Both the position numbers and the translations under genes were made by a program. Below the pieces are notes generated by a model, which was not told where the DNA came from, made no database searches, and saw only the letters and a program-made list of their open reading frames with translations. A stretch of DNA of 35,069 bases, taken from Sphingobium sp. Lineage in GTDB: Bacteria; Pseudomonadota; Alphaproteobacteria; Sphingomonadales; Sphingomonadaceae. The stretch lies in contig JAHFPV010000025.1 in NCBI GenBank assembly GCA_023266575.1, positions 1-35,069 on the forward strand, in the 5' to 3' direction. Below are positions 32,920-35,069 of the stretch, in pieces (within the stretch, counting starts at the first letter, position 1; every line of letters starts with the position of its first letter).

Positions 32920-33558
32920 ATGAACAAAGCAAAGATTGCGATCGCCCTGCCGCTGCTGGCCTTGCTGGCTGCGTGCAATATGGGGGCGGACGGAAACGCA
33001 TCAAGCGGCGACAGTGCGCCGGGGGAACTGGCTGGCGCGCGGATCGGCGCGCCCTTCACCCTGACCGATCAGGATGGCAAGCCGCGAGGCTGGGACGATT
33101 TCAAGGGCCAGTATCGCCTGGTCTATTTCGGCTATACCTATTGTCCCGATGTCTGCCCGGTCGACCTGCAACGCATCATGCAGGCCTTTGCCCAGTTCGA
33201 GAAAGCGCAGCCCGCGCTGGCGGCGAAGGTCCAGCCGATCTTCATCAGTGTCGATCCCGCGCGCGATACGCCCGCAATCCTGAAACCCTATGTCGCCGCT
33301 TTCCACCCGCGCCTCATAGGCCTGACCGGTACGCCGGAGCAGATTGCGAAGGTCGCCAAGGATTTCGTGGTCCTCTATAATGTGGAGGGGAAACCTGGGG
33401 ACAGGGACTATCTGGTCAGCCACAGCCGCACGCCATACCTGTTCGATCCTGACGGCAAGCCGGTAGCGCTAGTGCCGGTCGATGATCCGGGGACACCGGA
33501 TATGGACGAAGGCGCGCCGGACAAGGTGCTGGCCTCGCTTCAGAAATGGGTGAAATAG
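32920..33558 (+). CDS. SCO1/SenC-family copper chaperone lipoprotein
   Basis: From the ATG at 32920 the protein is 212 residues. A lipobox (LAAC, C19) ends the signal peptide, so it is an inner- or outer-membrane lipoprotein facing the periplasm. The thioredoxin-like domain has the copper-binding GYTYCPDVCP (C75, C79) and H168 in YLVSHSRTP, the three SCO ligands. It delivers copper to the CuA centre of cytochrome c oxidase or acts as a thiol reductase. An upstream ATG at 32905 is possible. It is followed by the cysteine-cluster gene after three bases. Confidence 0.88.
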   Translation: MNKAKIAIALPLLALLAACNMGADGNASSGDSAPGELAGARIGAPFTLTDQDGKPRGWDDFKGQYRLVYFGYTYCPDVCPVDLQRIMQAFAQFEKAQPALAAKVQPIFISVDPARDTPAILKPYVAAFHPRLIGLTGTPEQIAKVAKDFVVLYNVEGKPGDRDYLVSHSRTPYLFDPDGKPVALVPVDDPGTPDMDEGAPDKVLASLQKWVK

Positions 33559-33561
33559 GGC

Positions 33562-33987
33562 TTGGACTTCTGGGAAAAGCCTCTCCACACGCTGGACGCT
33601 GCCCAATGGGAGGCGTTGTGCGATGGCTGTGGCAAATGCTGCCTGCACAAGGCGGAGGATGAGGATACGGGGCATATCTACCCCACCAATGTCGCCTGCC
33701 GCCTGCTCGACCGCCATAGCGGCCAATGCACCAGCTACAAGAATCGCCGCAAATTCGTGCCTGACTGCGTGCGGCTGACCCCGGCCAAGGTCAAACAGAT
33801 CAGCTGGTTGCCGCGCACCTGCGCCTATCGCCTGCGCGAGGCGGGCGAACCGCTGCCCGACTGGCATTATCTGGTGAGCGGCGACCGGGAAGCGGTGCAT
33901 CGCGCGCAGGAATCGGTGCGTGGCTGGACCGTGGCGGAGGCGGAAGCGGGCGACCTGGAGAATCATCTTGTCGACCGGGACATCTGA
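33562..33987 (+). CDS. YcgN/YkgJ-type cysteine-cluster protein (UPF0260)
   Basis: This 141-residue protein has the family cysteine pattern CDGCGKCC (C20, C23, C26, C27), then C46, C56, C69 (VPDCVRLT) and C87 (RTCAYRL), likely a zinc or iron-sulfur binding cluster. The family is widespread and without an assigned function. The start is a TTG at 33562, three bases after the SCO1-type stop; no ATG gives the conserved FWEKPL N-terminus. It overlaps the downstream metallohydrolase gene by 20 bases. Confidence 0.85.
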   Translation: MDFWEKPLHTLDAAQWEALCDGCGKCCLHKAEDEDTGHIYPTNVACRLLDRHSGQCTSYKNRRKFVPDCVRLTPAKVKQISWLPRTCAYRLREAGEPLPDWHYLVSGDREAVHRAQESVRGWTVAEAEAGDLENHLVDRDI

Positions 33988-34684
33988 TCCCGACGCCGCG
34001 ATCGTTATCGACGGTGTCGCGATGCCGGTGCGGGTGCGCCGGTCGGCACGGGCGCGCGCCTACCGGCTGACGATCGACGGGGCGCGGGGCGAATTGCGGC
34101 TGTCGATGCCGGTGCGGGCGAACCTGAAACGCGCGCTTGGCTGGGCGCAGCAGCATGAGGGCTGGGTGCGCACGCAGATGGCGGCGCAACCGGCGGTGAC
34201 ATTGCTGGAGGATGGCGCGACCTTCCCGCTGGAGGGGCGGGAGGTGCGCATCTGCTGGGTCGAAGGCGCGTCGCGGACGATAAGGCTGGAGGGTGACCGG
34301 CTGATGCTCGGTGGAGCAGCGGAGTCGGTGAGTGCGCGGGTGCAGCGCTGGCTGGTCGTACGGGCGCGGGCGGTGCTGGAAACCGAGACGCAGGAGTTGG
34401 CGCGCGATCATGGGCTGATCGTCGCGTCGGTGGGCGTGGGCGATCCGCGCAGCCGCTGGGGCAGTTGCACCTCGTCCGGCGCGATCCGCTATAGCTGGCG
34501 GCTGATCCTCTGCCCGCCGGAGGTACGCCGGTCGACCGTGGCGCATGAGCTGGCGCATCTGCTGCATATGGACCACAGCCCGGCCTTTCACGCCGCCCAT
34601 GCGCGGATTTATGGGGCGGACCCGCGACCTGCGCGGGCCTGGCTGCGCGCAAACGGGGCGGGGCTGCACCGCTATCGGGCTTAG
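33968..34684 (+). CDS. YgjP-type zinc metallohydrolase (M48-like)
   Basis: From the TTG at 33968, preceded by GGAG at a spacing of about eight bases, the protein is 238 residues. Catalytic motifs are RWGSCTSSGAIRYSWRL, then VAHELAHLLHMDHSPAFH with HELAH at about 193-197 and a third His near 208, as in the YgjP/DUF45 family. These are predicted zinc peptidases or hydrolases, linked to SprT-like folds; the substrate is not known. An ATG at 34022 would lose the conserved N-terminus and is less likely. It overlaps the cysteine-cluster gene. Confidence 0.83.
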   Translation: MSTGTSDPDAAIVIDGVAMPVRVRRSARARAYRLTIDGARGELRLSMPVRANLKRALGWAQQHEGWVRTQMAAQPAVTLLEDGATFPLEGREVRICWVEGASRTIRLEGDRLMLGGAAESVSARVQRWLVVRARAVLETETQELARDHGLIVASVGVGDPRSRWGSCTSSGAIRYSWRLILCPPEVRRSTVAHELAHLLHMDHSPAFHAAHARIYGADPRPARAWLRANGAGLHRYRA

Positions 34685-34688
34685 GCGA

Positions 34689-34949
34689 ATGGCGCGCAGA
34701 AAACGCTATCTGACCGCGACCATGCCGGACGGCTATGTCAAGACGATCGGGCCGACCGCGGACCCCTTCACCCATTATTGGCGGATCGTCGCCGTGCTGG
34801 ACAATGGCAAGACGGAAGTGTTCTGGGGCCATGTGCGGTCACTGGCCGAGGCAAAGAAGAAGCGCGCGGCGGCGGCGGACGGCGCGCGGATGCGCGGCTG
34901 GAAAAGCTATGCGTTCGAGATTGCAGAGCTGGTGGAGACGGTGCCTTAA
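34689..34949 (+). CDS. Small basic hypothetical protein (86 aa)
   Basis: This 86-residue ORF starts at an ATG four bases after the metallohydrolase stop, so it belongs to the same unit. It begins MARRKRYLTATMPDG, has a central HYWRIVAVLDNGKTEVFWG and ends with a Lys/Ala-rich helix and AFEIAELVETV. It has no signal peptide or membrane helix. I do not recognise a named family; the mix of aromatic and charged residues and the tight gap support a real gene. Confidence 0.65.
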   Translation: MARRKRYLTATMPDGYVKTIGPTADPFTHYWRIVAVLDNGKTEVFWGHVRSLAEAKKKRAAAADGARMRGWKSYAFEIAELVETVP

Positions 34950-34950
34950 T

Positions 34951-34974
34951 CCGTTCGTTTCGAGCGAAGTCGAG
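34951..34974. repeat. REP-like repeat (CGAGCGAAGTCGAG type)
   Basis: CCGTTCGTTTCGAGCGAAGT followed by CGAG resembles a short extragenic sequence that I recall as very common in sphingomonad genomes, usually as an inverted pair between genes. Only one copy is visible in this window, directly between the last gene and the transposase remnant. Its identity as a repeat is from memory and not shown by the window. Confidence 0.45.
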
Positions 34975-34989
34975 CATCTGTCTTGTTGG

Positions 34990-35069
34990 TCAAGCATGGA
35001 TTGGGGACCAAGTTCGATTTTCGGCAACGAGGCGATTGGCGAGGACGACGATTTTTCTAGCGACGGCGG
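34990..35069 (-). CDS. Transposase C-terminal fragment, probably IS110 family
   Basis: Read on the minus strand in one frame from 35067, 25 codons (AVARKIVVLANRLV then AENRTWSPIHA) end at a stop at 34990. The pattern AVARK-hydrophobic-N-x(6-8)-W at a C-terminus is familiar from IS110-type (IS116/IS902) transposases. The rest of the gene lies beyond the window edge. The family call is moderately uncertain because the fragment is short; IS5-type transposases are an alternative. Confidence 0.5.
   Translation of the reverse strand, partial: AVARKIVVLANRLVAENRTWSPIHA

Noticed and set aside
1-35069. CRISPR arrays, tRNA or rRNA genes, prophage or conjugative genes
   Set aside because: No regularly spaced repeats, no cloverleaf-like or rRNA-like stretches and no phage structural genes were seen; mobile DNA is confined to the two window edges.

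Overview
This is a high-GC chromosomal segment of an alphaproteobacterium, most likely a member of the Sphingomonadaceae (Sphingobium, Sphingomonas or Novosphingobium type). The assignment rests on the gene order hemE / origin / PPDK-regulator (DUF299) / maf / aroE / coaE / dnaQ, which is the alphaproteobacterial replication-origin neighbourhood known from Caulobacter, and on alphaproteobacterial families (MipZ, MmcB, DUF1491, ftsK-lolA-xth order). The species is not determined. Both window edges lie inside insertion-sequence ends (IS3-type on the left, probably IS110-type on the right), as expected of a draft contig broken at repeats.

Layout. 1-120: end of an IS3-family element. 121-603: AT-richer stretch without a recognisable gene. 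604-8546: complete kdp potassium-uptake operon (small ORF, kdpF, A, B, C, D, E), plus strand. 8563-14244: minus-strand housekeeping block ftsK - lolA - xth - ribA - L,D-transpeptidase. 14407-16514: a 32-residue membrane ORF, then a minus-strand vapB-vapC-EamA transporter-GNAT cluster with a palindromic operator. 16566-19073: ispG and a FadL-type outer-membrane protein. 19481-22079: phosphomannomutase, a membrane J-domain protein and the division-site ATPase mipZ in overlapping frames. 22190-24818: panC (plus strand), a 42-residue membrane ORF, hemJ and hemE. 24819-25107: the probable chromosomal origin, with three perfect DnaA boxes and one near-perfect box, a perfect TTAA-N7-TTAA CtrA-type site and two GANTC sites. 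25108-30769: plus-strand run PPDK/PEPS regulator - maf - aroE - coaE - dnaQ, then hpf - ptsN - thioesterase - DUF1491. 30946-34949: cell-wall hydrolase, mmcB, an ankyrin protein (minus), a SCO1-type copper protein, a YcgN-type cysteine-cluster protein, a YgjP-type metallohydrolase and a small hypothetical protein.

How it fits together. Transcription diverges from the origin. To its left almost every gene is on the minus strand and to its right almost every gene is on the plus strand, so most genes are co-directional with replication. The main exception is the kdp operon, which is head-on and sits beside an IS. The contents are mainly growth and cell-cycle functions: origin, MipZ, FtsK, DnaQ, envelope biogenesis (LolA, L,D-transpeptidase, cell-wall hydrolase), and haem, CoA/pantothenate, riboflavin, shikimate and isoprenoid synthesis. 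I found no clearly new multi-gene system. The best leads are the origin architecture, a GTP cyclohydrolase II carrying an apparently decayed RibB domain, three very small membrane-protein genes, a hairpin that could mask the ispG ribosome-binding site, and a candidate small RNA or structured 3' end next to the phosphomannomutase gene. No tRNA, rRNA or CRISPR array was seen.
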